A stretch of DNA of 64,000 nucleotides from JAHEKO01 sp965212505 (GCA_965212505.1 OZ243123.1:2604001-2668000), one strand, 5' to 3'; numbered from the stretch's first letter, positions 34,422-43,702 are shown. The notes: a model not told the origin generated them from the sequence alone. Numbers and translations: made by a program.

Positions 34422-37337
34422 AGGAGGAGCCTACGTAACTCATTCGCTACGCACTTGGTCAGCGGCACGATCGCCGTTCTCACCCTGCTGGCGCCTGCGA
34501 TCTGGGCGCAGGGAGTGCAGACCGGCTCGGTGATCGGGCAGGTCGACGGCCCGTCCGGAGACTCCCTTCCCGGAGTCACCATCACCGCGACATCCGAGGC
34601 GCTCCTCGGTACGCGCTCGGCTCAGAGTGGACCAAACGGAGACTTTGTACTCAAAGGGCTGCCCATCGGGGACTATCGCCTGACCTTCTCGCTCGAGAGC
34701 ATGACTCCGGTCGAGCGCGCGGTGGTTGTCGACCTCGGCAGAACGGCCCGCGCCGACGCCACCCTCCAGACCGTCGCGGCGGCTGACCGAATCGACGTCA
34801 CAGACGAGGGCTTCAATGCAGTGGCCACCGAGCAGGTCACCAGCAACTACACCTACGAAGCCATCGATCTCCTACCGATTGATCGAGAGCCCATCTCCAT
34901 CGCGGAACTCTCTGCCGGTGTCAGTTCGAGGGGCGCCGTCGACGGCCAAGTTTCGATCAGCGGAGGCATCGGCTACGACAACCTGGTGATGCTCGACGGC
35001 GTCGACAACAGCTTCTTCATCTGGGGCAACGCCAGCGGCCCGCCAACCTTCGGCTCGGAGGTCGGTCTGTTCATCGAAGACGCCATCGAAGAGACGCAAA
35101 TCCTGACAGCCGGCGTTTCGGCCGAATACGGTCGGTTCACCGGTGGCGTGATCAACGCCATCACCAAGCGCGGTGGCAATCGCTTTCGCGGCTCCTTCCG
35201 AATCGACATGACCAACCCCTCGTGGCGCGAGGAGTCACCGCTAGAAGACGACCTCGGTATCTCGAACGAGAGCAATCGCAACGAGCTCTACTCCGCTACC
35301 CTCGGCGGCTACGTGGTCAAGGATCGGCTCTGGTTCTTCCTGGCCGGCTCCAACACCTCGCGCTCCGACCCGGGGATCTTCCCGTTCTCGGGCGCTCCCC
35401 AGCCGAACGACTTCGACAATCAACGGTACCAACTGAAGCTCAACGCGAGCCTGACACCGAGGCACAGCTTCGAGGCGATCACGCTCCAGAACAGCTCCGA
35501 CCTGGTGCAGTCGATCTTCGGCTTCGAGCCGAACACGATCGACTCGGCGACCGTCGATCACGACTATCTGACCTTGGGGTACACCGGTGTCCTCGGGAGT
35601 AACTCGCTGCTCGAGGCGCGCTACTCCGAGCGCGAAGTACTGCCGACCGGTTTCGGCGGTTCAGGCTCGGAGCTTCGCGACTCGCCCTTCATCCCGATCT
35701 CACAGGGCTTCGGCTTCTACAACGCTCCAGTCTTCGACGAGAGCGACCCGTCGCTCAACTTCGACGACGAGAACCTCTCCGCAACCTACTCGCGACTCCT
35801 CTCGACCGAGCAGCGCGGTAGCCACGACTTGAAGATCGGATTCGAGCGCTTCACCACCACGCAGCGGGGCGGCAACTCGCAGGCGTCCTCCGAGTTCCTG
35901 ATGATCGCCGACTTCCTGACCGACATCGAGGGCGCTCCGGTGCTCGACGGCCAGGGGCGCTTTCAACCGATCTTCGCCCCGTTCGGAGCGCTCGCGATCA
36001 ACCTGATTCCCGACCGCGACGCAGTGCTCGAGTCGACGACTCAGGCGCTCTTCGTCAACGACACCTGGCGCTTGAACGACAGTTGGAGCTTCAACCTGGG
36101 CGTTCGCTACGAGCAGATCGATGGCGACGCCACGCCCGCTGTCGAGGTCGCCGACTTCGACGAGCTAGTGCCCCGGCTCTCTGCCACCTACCACCTCGGT
36201 GACTCCGGGAAGATGCGCGTGACGGCCAGCTACGGTGAGTACCTCGGCCGGGCCAACTCGGAGCTGTTCAAGAAGATCACGACCTCGCGGAACAGCTCTG
36301 AGATCGATTACCTCTACGTCGGGCCGCCCGGTGTCGGCATCGACTTCGACCCCGGCTTCGATCTGTCGAACTACGTTCCGGTCTTCGTACTCTTCCCGAC
36401 GGCCAACGCGTTCTTCGAGCCGGGTCTGAGCACACCACGGACCGCGGAGATCGCACTCTCCTTCGCGGCCCAAATCGGCAACCGTGGCTACGTCCGCGCG
36501 GCGCTCGTCAACCGCTCCTTCGAGGACGGTTTCGAAGACTTCATCGAGCTGGCCAACGGTACTACCGTGGTCGACACACCGGTCGGGCCGCTCCTCGCCG
36601 ACAACGTGGTCTACCGGAACACCGATCTCACCCAGCGAGACTACCTAGCGCTTCAGCTCCAGGGGCGCTATCGCCTACGGCCCAATTGGACGATCGACGG
36701 CCACTGGACCTGGGAGATCGAGAACGACGGTAACTTCGTCGGCGAGGAGTTCGGTAACCCGGCAGTACAGTCGGTGATCGGCAACTACCCAGAGATTCTC
36801 GTGGAGGAGCGGCACGCACCCAGCGGGCCGTTACCGAGCCATCAGGAGCACAAGCTCCGCGCCTGGAGTCACTACGCGATCGACCTCGACCGCGGAGGCG
36901 CCCTCGACCTACTCGCTTTGTTGCGCTTCGACTCCCCACTCACGTACAGCCACGAAGCGTTTGAAGTCCCGGTGCCCGAGGTGCTGCTGGCTCGCGATCC
37001 GGGCTACGCCACGCCGCCGGCGACGGCGAACCTCTTCTTCGGCGGCCGCGGCGGCCAGGAGTTCGAATCCTGGACGGCGCTCGACCTCTCATTGCGCTAC
37101 GCCGCATCGGTCTGGAACACGGTCGAGCCTTGGCTCAAGCTCGAGGTTCGGAACATCTTCGACTCGACGCCGAAGCGCACCTTCAACACCAGCATCATCC
37201 CCGACTTCTCGGGCCCGGTCGACGCCAACGGACTGCCGACCCAGTTTCTACGCGCCCCTACCTACGGCGAGGCTCTGTCGCCGGACGACTTCTACCCAGG
37301 GCGCGAGATTCTGATCTCGCTCGGCGTCCGCTTCTAG
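34422..37337 (+). CDS. TonB-dependent receptor with carboxypeptidase-regulatory N-terminal domain
   Basis: 971 residues from GTG 34422, with AGGAG 5 bases upstream and a normal signal peptide (SGTIAVLTLLAPAIWAQ) just after it; ATG 34311 is an alternative that would give an overlong n-region. Residues about 32-115 are a CarboxypepD_reg-like fold (GSVIGQVDGPSGDSLPGVTI ... LPIGDYRLTF). The plug has IAELSAGVSS, YDNLVMLDGVDNS and GVSAEYGRFTGGVINAITK. The barrel follows, ending FYPGREILISLGVRF. This architecture is characteristic of the large acidobacterial TonB receptor family, often linked to glycan or peptide uptake. It is divergent from the sigma factor-kinase operon, which may regulate it. Confidence 0.9.
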   Translation, partial: RRSLRNSFATHLVSGTIAVLTLLAPAIWAQGVQTGSVIGQVDGPSGDSLPGVTITATSEALLGTRSAQSGPNGDFVLKGLPIGDYRLTFSLESMTPVERAVVVDLGRTARADATLQTVAAADRIDVTDEGFNAVATEQVTSNYTYEAIDLLPIDREPISIAELSAGVSSRGAVDGQVSISGGIGYDNLVMLDGVDNSFFIWGNASGPPTFGSEVGLFIEDAIEETQILTAGVSAEYGRFTGGVINAITKRGGNRFRGSFRIDMTNPSWREESPLEDDLGISNESNRNELYSATLGGYVVKDRLWFFLAGSNTSRSDPGIFPFSGAPQPNDFDNQRYQLKLNASLTPRHSFEAITLQNSSDLVQSIFGFEPNTIDSATVDHDYLTLGYTGVLGSNSLLEARYSEREVLPTGFGGSGSELRDSPFIPISQGFGFYNAPVFDESDPSLNFDDENLSATYSRLLSTEQRGSHDLKIGFERFTTTQRGGNSQASSEFLMIADFLTDIEGAPVLDGQGRFQPIFAPFGALAINLIPDRDAVLESTTQALFVNDTWRLNDSWSFNLGVRYEQIDGDATPAVEVADFDELVPRLSATYHLGDSGKMRVTASYGEYLGRANSELFKKITTSRNSSEIDYLYVGPPGVGIDFDPGFDLSNYVPVFVLFPTANAFFEPGLSTPRTAEIALSFAAQIGNRGYVRAALVNRSFEDGFEDFIELANGTTVVDTPVGPLLADNVVYRNTDLTQRDYLALQLQGRYRLRPNWTIDGHWTWEIENDGNFVGEEFGNPAVQSVIGNYPEILVEERHAPSGPLPSHQEHKLRAWSHYAIDLDRGGALDLLALLRFDSPLTYSHEAFEVPVPEVLLARDPGYATPPATANLFFGGRGGQEFESWTALDLSLRYAASVWNTVEPWLKLEVRNIFDSTPKRTFNTSIIPDFSGPVDANGLPTQFLRAPTYGEALSPDDFYPGREILISLGVRF

Positions 37338-37361
37338 ACCGTTCGTTCCAGCCACTCCCCT

Positions 37362-37390
37362 CCGCGCCGCCGTGCTTTCCGGCGGCGCGG
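37362..37390 (+). terminator. Hairpin terminator of the TonB receptor gene
   Basis: A perfect 11-bp stem (CCGCGCCGCCG/CGGCGGCGCGG) with a short loop TGCTTTC lies 25 bases after the receptor stop. No strong T-run follows, so efficiency is uncertain. Confidence 0.55.
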
Positions 37391-37546
37391 TCCTGTATGC
37401 ACGTCGGCGGCGAGCACTCCGCTCGGAGCTCTTTGCCGAAGCCTCATGGCACAACCCACTCCCGAACGTCGATGTAGAGGGTAGGCAAAGGTCATGGCGC
37501 CCGGCTCTCACGACCCGACGCGCCGCAATCCAGAAAGGGAATTGGG

Positions 37547-39244
37547 ATGAAACCAAAGGGTGCCCTCATCAAACTCGGCGGCCATCGCGGCTCACCCGGG
37601 ACCACTCAACGCATCACCCACCTCGTACTGGCAGCGCTCGTACTGCTCCCGAACATGGCGGTGCCAGCCACACTCGTCGTCGACGGCACCGACAGCACAG
37701 TTGCCGCCGACGGCATCTGTAGCCTGCGCGAAGCCATCGACAACGCCAACGACGACGCCATGACGCACGCCGACTGCGCGGCCGGCGCGGGCGCCGACAC
37801 ACTCGAGCTCACCGCCGACGTCTCGCTCACCGAGCTCGACAACGGCGACCGGGGTCTACCCGTCGTGACGTCCGAGATCGCGATCGATGGTGGCGGCTTC
37901 GGCGTCTCGCGAGACGACGCAGCGCCCGACTTCGGCATCTTCCAGGTCGACGCGGGCGGCGACCTCGCCATCCACTCCACGACGATTTCGAACGGCGTGA
38001 CCGCCGGCGTCGGGGGAGGCGTGTGGAACAACGGCGGCGACCTGACTCTGAGCGAGACGACGCTCACCGGCAACTCCGCCTACTACGGCGGCGGTGTCTG
38101 CACCACGAGCGGCGGCACCACCTCGATGGTCGACTGCGACGTGGTAGAGAACGAGGCTGTGTTCGGCGGCGGCGTGGTGAGTCTCCTGTACTCCGAGGCG
38201 GGTCCCAGCTCCTCCTATCTCTCGCAAACACGAGTCATAGGCAACAGCAGCACGATCGCTGGCGGTGGTGTCTTCATCGAGTTCGCGGCCGAGGCCACTC
38301 TGGTCGGCAGCACGGTGTCGGGCAACGTCGCGGCGGGCAACGGCGGCGGCCTCGTCTCCGTCTTCGATAGCGACATGACGGTGAGCGACTCGACCGTCGC
38401 CGAGAACACCGCCGGCTACTCGGGGGGCGGCATTCTCGTCGCATTCGCCAATTCGACCATCACCAACAGCACCTTCTCGGGGAACTACGCCACGTGGGGA
38501 GGCGGGATCTACTCGGTATACGACGGGACCACTCTCACGCTCGAAAACTCCACAGTCATCGGTAACTCCGGTCCGGACGGCTACCCGGGTGGAGGCATCT
38601 ACACGTACCTCACCACGATCGACATGGCCAACAACATCGTTGCCGCCAACCTTCCGGCCGACTGTCCCGGTGTGCCGCAGACCGATCTGGGCAACAACTT
38701 CAGCAGTGACCTCAGTTGCGCCGGCAGCGCGATGATCGTTCCGGACATCGAGGTCGACACCACGCTCGCAGACAACGGTGGACCGACGGCAACCCACGCG
38801 CTCCTGGCGGGGAGCGCGGCAATCGACGCTGCGGCCTCCTGTGGCCTGCGCGCCGATCAACGCGGCTACGGCCGGGACGCCAACTGCGACAGCGGCTCGT
38901 TCGAGTACGCCGGCAGCTGCGAGCTTGTGATCGAGGGCGCAGCGAGTGCCACAGCCGGAGAGTCGACGCCGGTCGATATCCACTGCGCAACTCCGGGGGG
39001 ACGCATTGCGGTCGTCGGCGGCAGCAACCTGGGCAAGAAGTCCAGAGCCGTCCCCGGCTGCGGCCTGGTCGAGTTCGACGTGAGACCGCCGCGCCTGTTC
39101 GGATTCGCCGAGGCCGACGCGGAGGGAGACGCCTTCGCAGACCCCAGCTCGCCGGGAGATGCGTCCGGCAACGCGATCTATTACCAGGGGATCGACTTCG
39201 AGAGCTGTGAGCTCACGGACGTGATCGCGGTCGAGCTCGAGTAG
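37547..39244 (+). CDS. Secreted CSLREA-type right-handed beta-helix protein
   Basis: 565 residues. A signal segment (ITHLVLAALVLLPNMAVPA) is followed by a CSLREA motif (GICSLREAIDNAND). Residues about 90-400 form a parallel beta-helix with repeated NSAYYGGGV, GGGVFIEFA and STFSGNYATWGGGI blocks. Such proteins often act as adhesins, polysaccharide-binding or lyase-like surface proteins. From about residue 460 to the end a separate C-terminal domain with Cys (GSCELVIEGAASA, CGLVEFDV, FESCELTDVI) follows, a style shared with other exported proteins in this window. A GTG at 37547 has no strong ribosome site; the upstream frame is not coding. Confidence 0.8.
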   Translation: MKPKGALIKLGGHRGSPGTTQRITHLVLAALVLLPNMAVPATLVVDGTDSTVAADGICSLREAIDNANDDAMTHADCAAGAGADTLELTADVSLTELDNGDRGLPVVTSEIAIDGGGFGVSRDDAAPDFGIFQVDAGGDLAIHSTTISNGVTAGVGGGVWNNGGDLTLSETTLTGNSAYYGGGVCTTSGGTTSMVDCDVVENEAVFGGGVVSLLYSEAGPSSSYLSQTRVIGNSSTIAGGGVFIEFAAEATLVGSTVSGNVAAGNGGGLVSVFDSDMTVSDSTVAENTAGYSGGGILVAFANSTITNSTFSGNYATWGGGIYSVYDGTTLTLENSTVIGNSGPDGYPGGGIYTYLTTIDMANNIVAANLPADCPGVPQTDLGNNFSSDLSCAGSAMIVPDIEVDTTLADNGGPTATHALLAGSAAIDAAASCGLRADQRGYGRDANCDSGSFEYAGSCELVIEGAASATAGESTPVDIHCATPGGRIAVVGGSNLGKKSRAVPGCGLVEFDVRPPRLFGFAEADAEGDAFADPSSPGDASGNAIYYQGIDFESCELTDVIAVELE

Positions 39245-39263
39245 ACGGGCGGCTCGAGACGCT

Positions 39264-39608
39264 CTATCCGTTCGCCCCGTCGCCATCCGGCGGCGGGGCC
39301 GTTTCACCTCTGCCCCGCTCGCCTCGAGCCACCCAATCAACGAGCCGAACCCGAAGCAGCGAGTACTTGGCCCGCAGCTCTTCGATCTGCTTCTCGTAGT
39401 CGGAGAGCGGCTGCGGACCGAAGAAGCGTTCCAGCTCGCGCCGTCGCGCCTTACGGTCACGGATCTCGAAGGTATAGACCGCCCGCAGATGGCTGTAGAC
39501 AAGGCGAGGCTGGGTAGTGGACAGCGGCGCGACTCCCAGCTCCAGCAGTCGCCACATCACCTCGGGGCGGTAGGTAACCGGAAGGTGAAACTCGGGCAGA
39601 TCGTGCAC
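39264..39608 (-). CDS. Hypothetical protein
   Basis: 114 residues starting MHDLPEFHLPVTYRPEVMW. It is hydrophilic with a helical segment FEIRDRKARRRELERFFGP and a Gly/Pro-rich tail. No known domain is recognised. It lies 46 bases downstream of the alpha/beta hydrolase gene on the same strand and may be the last gene of the PadR-HAAS-hydrolase operon. The hairpin at 39275-39298 lies within its 3' end. Confidence 0.5.
   Translation of the reverse strand: MHDLPEFHLPVTYRPEVMWRLLELGVAPLSTTQPRLVYSHLRAVYTFEIRDRKARRRELERFFGPQPLSDYEKQIEELRAKYSLLRVRLVDWVARGERGRGETAPPPDGDGANG
39275..39298 (+). terminator. Possible terminator of the beta-helix gene
   Basis: CCCCGTCGCC-ATCC-GGCGGCGGGG forms a 10-bp stem with one wobble and a tetraloop, 30 bases after the beta-helix gene stop, followed by GCCGTTTC. 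It sits inside the 3' end of the convergent hypothetical gene, so it may be coding sequence only. Confidence 0.35.
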
Positions 39609-39654
39609 GGCTCGAGCCTACCCGGTTCGCTCGGCCGGCGTCCGAGGTCGCTCC

Positions 39655-40740
39655 CTAGTTCGGGAGATCGAGAATCCACCGCGCGATCCGACTCGCGACT
39701 GCGGTCGAAAACGCCTCCTCGAGCGTCGCGTACTCGAGCGGACTGCCGGTAAGTGCTGTCTGGAAGAGGTGGTTCACGTCGGGTAGGACCGCGAGCGTCG
39801 CGTCCCGCCGCTCGGCGAGCAGCCGTCGGAGCGACTCGAGATGCGGCATCTCCGGGAGCACGGCGTCCTTGTCACCAACCAGCGCCAGAACCGGCACTCG
39901 AACCTCTCGAAATACGGGGGCCGGATCGTAGGCGAGTTGCGAGCGATACCAGGGACTCAACAGAAAGTCCGCGAGCGGCTCGACCTCCCGAGGGACAAAG
40001 GCGTACGGAGGGAAAAGGCCCTGCCCACCGCCGGCGAGGAACTCGACCATCGCGGCGCGTACGGCGGCGTCGGGCGTCGGAACGCTCTGAATCTCGAGGA
40101 AACGAGCGTACAGCTCACGAAGTTGTCTAGCCGTCTCCTTCGGAATTCGCTGGAGCTGAATCGCGCGTTCGAGTTGACCGCGGATCGTCTCGTGTCCTTC
40201 GATACCCGGACCCGCCAGCAAGACGACAAACGCAACTCGGTCGGACCGCGAGGCGGCCAGTGGCCCGATCGCTCCCCCCTCGCTGTTGCCGATGACGCCG
40301 ATTCTCCCCGATGCGACCTCCGGCCGTTCACTCAGATAGTCGATCGCCGCCAGAGCATCCGCCGCCAGATCGTCGTAGGTCGCCTGGAAGTACTCTCCGG
40401 TGGACTCCCCCACACCCCGGTCGTCCCAGCGCAGCGAGGCGATACCGGCCTCGGCGAGTCGGTCGGCCAGTTCGGCGAAGCCACGATGAGGACCCACGGA
40501 CTGATCCCGGTCGTTGGGTCCCGCCACCGTCAGCAGCACGGCGGCCGGGAAGGGCCCTTCGCCCGGGGGCACACGCAACTCGCCGGCAAGCTCGACGCCG
40601 GGGCTCGAGGCCAAAAAGCGAACCGGCTCCGCCGCAAGAGTGCCGCCGACCAACAAGGCGGCAGCGACGAGTCGGCAGACTCGAAGTGCCGCACGGCCAT
40701 CCCGCTCGACGCTGCGGGACTTGGCTACTGAACGGATCAT
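39655..40740 (-). CDS. Exported alpha/beta hydrolase
   Basis: 361 residues from ATG 40740, overlapping the upstream HAAS-protein stop (ATGA). A hydrophobic N-terminus (RLVAAALLVGGTLAAEP) is a probable signal peptide. The fold carries PAAVLLTVAGPNDRDQS, SLRWDDRGVGES, the nucleophile elbow GVIGNSEGGA, the acid in ALVGDKDAV, and the His in LPDVNHLFQ. It matches exported esterase/lipase-like hydrolases of the S9/dienelactone-like type. Its place behind PadR and a HAAS membrane protein suggests the unit is switched by the PadR repressor. Confidence 0.87.
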   Translation of the reverse strand: MIRSVAKSRSVERDGRAALRVCRLVAAALLVGGTLAAEPVRFLASSPGVELAGELRVPPGEGPFPAAVLLTVAGPNDRDQSVGPHRGFAELADRLAEAGIASLRWDDRGVGESTGEYFQATYDDLAADALAAIDYLSERPEVASGRIGVIGNSEGGAIGPLAASRSDRVAFVVLLAGPGIEGHETIRGQLERAIQLQRIPKETARQLRELYARFLEIQSVPTPDAAVRAAMVEFLAGGGQGLFPPYAFVPREVEPLADFLLSPWYRSQLAYDPAPVFREVRVPVLALVGDKDAVLPEMPHLESLRRLLAERRDATLAVLPDVNHLFQTALTGSPLEYATLEEAFSTAVASRIARWILDLPN

Positions 40741-41372
40741 CGCAGTGACGGGTCGGCAAGATAGCGCCGCGCATTCCGTCGGTTCCGCCACCAGCCGAGA
40801 AAGCGCATCGCGCCCCGGTGCGTGGCGACCAGCGTGAGGAGTCCCAAGGTGAGGGCGACCGGAATCACCCAGTAGCCACCCCAGACCTCGGCCCCCTCCC
40901 CCAAATTCGAAAAGATGCCGATCGCGCGGGGCACGCCGTCGCGGATCAGGACGCCGGTGTTGTTTGGCAGAATCGGTTTCGCGGCCGCGATCGCCACGAG
41001 CGCAAGGCCAAAGAGGTAACCGACCAGTAGACCGAGAGCGAGAAAGAAGCCCTGGACGGTCGTCGTCGAGAGGTGCCAGAGAGCCCGCGCTGTCGCCGTC
41101 ACGCGACCGGTGGCGAGCGCCTCCTCGATCGCCACCTCGCCCGCGTAGGCCTGCGCGACCTTCTCAGGGCGTCCGAACTCCTCGAGCAGGCGTTCGAGCG
41201 CAATCGCTTCGTCGGGCTGCGCCTCGGACTCTGCGATTCGCTCGCGCAGATGGCTTTGGATCTCGGTCAGAGCGTCCTGTGCGACCGCCTTGGGCAGAAA
41301 CGCCTGCAGCGCCCGTCCGAGCACAAAGAGATAGCCCCGCAACCGCGCTTCGCCAGCTTCTCCGAGATTCAT
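40737..41372 (-). CDS. HAAS/permease-prefix-domain membrane protein
   Basis: 211 residues from ATG 41372, whose base overlaps the PadR stop (TGATG), with AAAGGAG 7 bases upstream. The cytoplasmic N-terminal part (about 1-90) has QDALTEIQSHLRERIAE and LLEEFGRPEKVAQAYAGE, typical of the HAAS domain that pairs with PadR regulators. Three to four membrane helices follow (TTTVQGFFLALGLLVGYLF, WVIPVALTLGLLTLVA). HAAS proteins are thought to pass a membrane signal to PadR, and this one fits by position. Confidence 0.83.
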   Translation of the reverse strand: MNLGEAGEARLRGYLFVLGRALQAFLPKAVAQDALTEIQSHLRERIAESEAQPDEAIALERLLEEFGRPEKVAQAYAGEVAIEEALATGRVTATARALWHLSTTTVQGFFLALGLLVGYLFGLALVAIAAAKPILPNNTGVLIRDGVPRAIGIFSNLGEGAEVWGGYWVIPVALTLGLLTLVATHRGAMRFLGWWRNRRNARRYLADPSLR

Positions 41373-41743
41373 CAACTCGCTCCTTTCGCCTGTTGAATCA
41401 GACGGTCGATCTTGTTTCGAAAGTCGTCCCAATGCTCGAGCATCTCCGCCAAGGCCTCTTCACCCAGAGGGCTCAGGCGGTAGTACTTCCGAGGATGGGG
41501 AGCCTCGTCGGCAACCCACTCCGACTCGATCAACCCCGCCTTGGTCAGGCGCGTGAGGATCGGGTAGATCGTCCCCTCGGTCACGACCAGGTCGGTGGTC
41601 TCCTGGAGGTGACGGATGATCTCGAGGCCGTAGCGGGGCCGCGCGGCCACCGAGAGGAGAATCGCCAGGTCGAGGCCACCGCGACGCAGCTGTTCCCGCC
41701 ATCTCTCTAGTGAGGCGCTTTCAGATATCTTTGATCGCATCAT
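41372..41743 (-). CDS. PadR-family transcriptional regulator
   Basis: 123 residues from ATG 41743 (the next codon, ATG 41740, is equally possible). The winged helix is typical: LDLAILLSVAARPRYGLEII, TEGTIYPILTRLTKAGLIES, and the wing EAPHPRKYYRLSPLGEEAL. The open frame extends far upstream in antisense of the FG-GAP gene, so only the PadR part is coding. It heads an operon with a HAAS membrane protein and a hydrolase. A perfect inverted repeat sits just before its start (see 41745). Confidence 0.9.
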   Translation of the reverse strand: MMRSKISESASLERWREQLRRGGLDLAILLSVAARPRYGLEIIRHLQETTDLVVTEGTIYPILTRLTKAGLIESEWVADEAPHPRKYYRLSPLGEEALAEMLEHWDDFRNKIDRLIQQAKGAS

Positions 41744-41744
41744 G

Positions 41745-41759
41745 CCTTGTGTCACAAGG
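41745..41759 (-). promoter_or_regulatory. Palindrome at the padR start (candidate PadR operator)
   Basis: CCTTGTG-T-CACAAGG is a perfect 7+7 inverted repeat with a single central base, located one base upstream of the PadR start codon. PadR regulators commonly repress their own genes by binding such palindromes; the position would block transcription or translation start. The AAGG within the repeat may also serve as part of a ribosome site. Confidence 0.5.
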
Positions 41760-41863
41760 TATCTACGTAGCACCTCGCTGCGAAGTTGCACTCGATGCAA
41801 AAAAAGGCTGCAGTCGTGGCCACCTGGCGTAACAACCCTACCGGGGCTTACGTTCTCTAGAGC

Positions 41864-43600
41864 ATGACAGTGAACCCGATTCGCACGCGCCTCGTGCTGA
41901 TCTTGGTAGCGAGCCTGCTCGCCTCCACCGTCTGGGCAAAGCGCGACCGCGCTCCAGGCTTCGCGGAGCAGAGCCTGGAGCTGCCTGGCATGCCCGCCGC
42001 CATCATCCCAGCCGACATGAACGGCGACGGCGTCGACGATCTCCTCGTCCTGGTCGCCTATACGGCCTGGAACGAGGTTGCCGAGACCGAGCGAGTGGAG
42101 TTCACCGGCATCGAAGGCCTCGTCGAAGTGATGAACGTGGTCTCGTCTCTGGTCGATCGGCGCGAGCTCCGCGTCTACCCGGGCCGAGCAGACGGCTACG
42201 GATTTGATCCACACCTGTCGCCTCTCGAGCTCGACACCTCTGTCCACGCCCTCGACACCGGCGGTCCGACCGAGCCGCTCCTGGCGATCACCGACCACGG
42301 GGTAGCTGCGGTCCGCCTCCGGGGAGCCGGCGACGAGTCTCGTCTAGAGTTGGTTCCCATTCTCGAAGCCGAGTCGAGCTTTACCGGAACCGGAACCTTC
42401 TTCTCCGACTTCGACTTCCTCCACGATCTGGATGGCGACGGCCGAAGCGACGTCTTGCTCCCGAGCGTGGATGGTTGGAGGGTCTTCCAAGGCACTCCCA
42501 GCGGTCTCGCTCAGGTTCCGAGTTCCCTCCTCGTCGTGCCACCTTCGGCATCGGACGACGGCGACGACGATTCCGACAGCGACTCCGAGGATTCCGAGAG
42601 CGATTCCGACGATTCCGACGATTCCGACGACGAACGGAAACGACCACGGCGTCCCCGTCAACCCCAGGTAAAGGACGTCAACGGCGACGGCCTACCCGAC
42701 CTCGTGGTCTTCAAGGCCGATCGCGGCCGCGCCCCGCTCGTCTACCTGAACGAGACCAAAGAGGGTCGACTAGCGTTCGCCCCAGGGGCCGAGGTCAATC
42801 TGCCGGATTCGAACACCGACGAGGAGATCGTCTACATCGGCGACCTGGACACCGACGGTCGAGCGGTTGTCGTAGCGGCCGAGGAGCTCGAGCCCGGTAA
42901 CGACGCAGGTATCCGGGCAGAGATCCGGCACGCCAAGAAGCCCGACTTCCAGTACCGCATCTACCCTCTCCGCCCCTCGCTCGCTCCTGCAACCGAGCCG
43001 CAACTCGACTTCAAGGCGGAGGGCTATACCTTCGGGGGTGACGACGGGGACGACGACGACGAGGACGTCGACATCCGGCTGCCGGGAGGATTCCAAGACC
43101 TCGACGGCGACGGCCGGCAAGACCTGGTCGCCATCACCCTGGACTTCTCCGTCCTGCCGATGCTCCTGCGCGTGTTGGTTCTCCGAAGCATCTCGCTTCG
43201 AATGGACTTCCACCCCTATTGCCAACTCGAGGATGGCACCCTTCGACGGGTTCCGAACCTCGATCTCTCGGGCAAGTTCAAACTCAACCTGCGCAACGTG
43301 CAGGTCAAGCACCTCTCTCAGTTCCAGGGCGACTTCAACGGCGACGGCCGCGCCGACTTCGTTCAGTTGGGGCGCGGCAAGCGAGTGACCATCCATCAGG
43401 GTGGCCCCGGCTGCACCTACCCGGTCCGGCCGGACCGGCAGATCCTTCTCGATCGTGAGCCCCAGCACCTCGGTCTGACGCGGATCGTCGACCTCGACAG
43501 CAACGGTCGGTCGGACCTCTACGTCGTCCACCCGCTCAAGAGCAAGGAGACCGGCGAGTCCGTGCCCGCGCGGGTAGACATCTATCTAGCCGAGGAGTAA
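41864..43600 (+). CDS. Secreted FG-GAP/VCBS-type protein with acidic repeat
   Basis: 578 residues. A signal peptide (LVLILVASLLASTVWA) precedes Asp-rich FG-GAP calcium-type motifs: DMNGDGVDDLLVL, DLDGDGRSDVLLPS, DVNGDGLPDLVVF, DLDGDGRQDLVAI and DFNGDGRADFVQL, spread over the whole length as in beta-propellers. Between the second and third motif a linker of about 40 residues is almost pure Asp/Ser/Glu, encoded by tandem GATTCCGAC units. A second acidic loop follows (GDDGDDDDEDVDI). It likely binds Ca2+ and sits on the surface. Function unknown. Confidence 0.78.
   Translation: MTVNPIRTRLVLILVASLLASTVWAKRDRAPGFAEQSLELPGMPAAIIPADMNGDGVDDLLVLVAYTAWNEVAETERVEFTGIEGLVEVMNVVSSLVDRRELRVYPGRADGYGFDPHLSPLELDTSVHALDTGGPTEPLLAITDHGVAAVRLRGAGDESRLELVPILEAESSFTGTGTFFSDFDFLHDLDGDGRSDVLLPSVDGWRVFQGTPSGLAQVPSSLLVVPPSASDDGDDDSDSDSEDSESDSDDSDDSDDERKRPRRPRQPQVKDVNGDGLPDLVVFKADRGRAPLVYLNETKEGRLAFAPGAEVNLPDSNTDEEIVYIGDLDTDGRAVVVAAEELEPGNDAGIRAEIRHAKKPDFQYRIYPLRPSLAPATEPQLDFKAEGYTFGGDDGDDDDEDVDIRLPGGFQDLDGDGRQDLVAITLDFSVLPMLLRVLVLRSISLRMDFHPYCQLEDGTLRRVPNLDLSGKFKLNLRNVQVKHLSQFQGDFNGDGRADFVQLGRGKRVTIHQGGPGCTYPVRPDRQILLDREPQHLGLTRIVDLDSNGRSDLYVVHPLKSKETGESVPARVDIYLAEE
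42602..42628 (+). repeat. Tandem GATTCCGAC repeat inside the FG-GAP gene
   Basis: Three perfect copies of the 9-mer GATTCCGAC (Asp-Ser-Asp) stand head to tail at 42602-42628, flanked upstream (from about 42555) by degenerate copies. They code for the Asp/Ser linker. Such units are prone to slippage in multiples of three residues, which would keep the frame. Confidence 0.8.
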
Positions 43601-43702
43601 CGCGGCAGGAGCCCGCTCGAGCGGGCGGCGACACGGCCCAGGCTACGTTCCAGGTAATTGCGCTCCTTCCTCGCCGAACCTACTTTTGGCGAGGAGGTAG
43701 CC

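Noticed and set aside
38041..38520. Repeated blocks resembling a CRISPR or tandem array in the beta-helix gene
   Set aside because: The repeats are coding (NSAYYGGGV-like units), imperfect and without spacers.
37856..39502. 548-residue minus-strand frame
   Set aside because: Antisense shadow of the beta-helix gene with Arg/Asp/Val-rich, low-complexity sequence.
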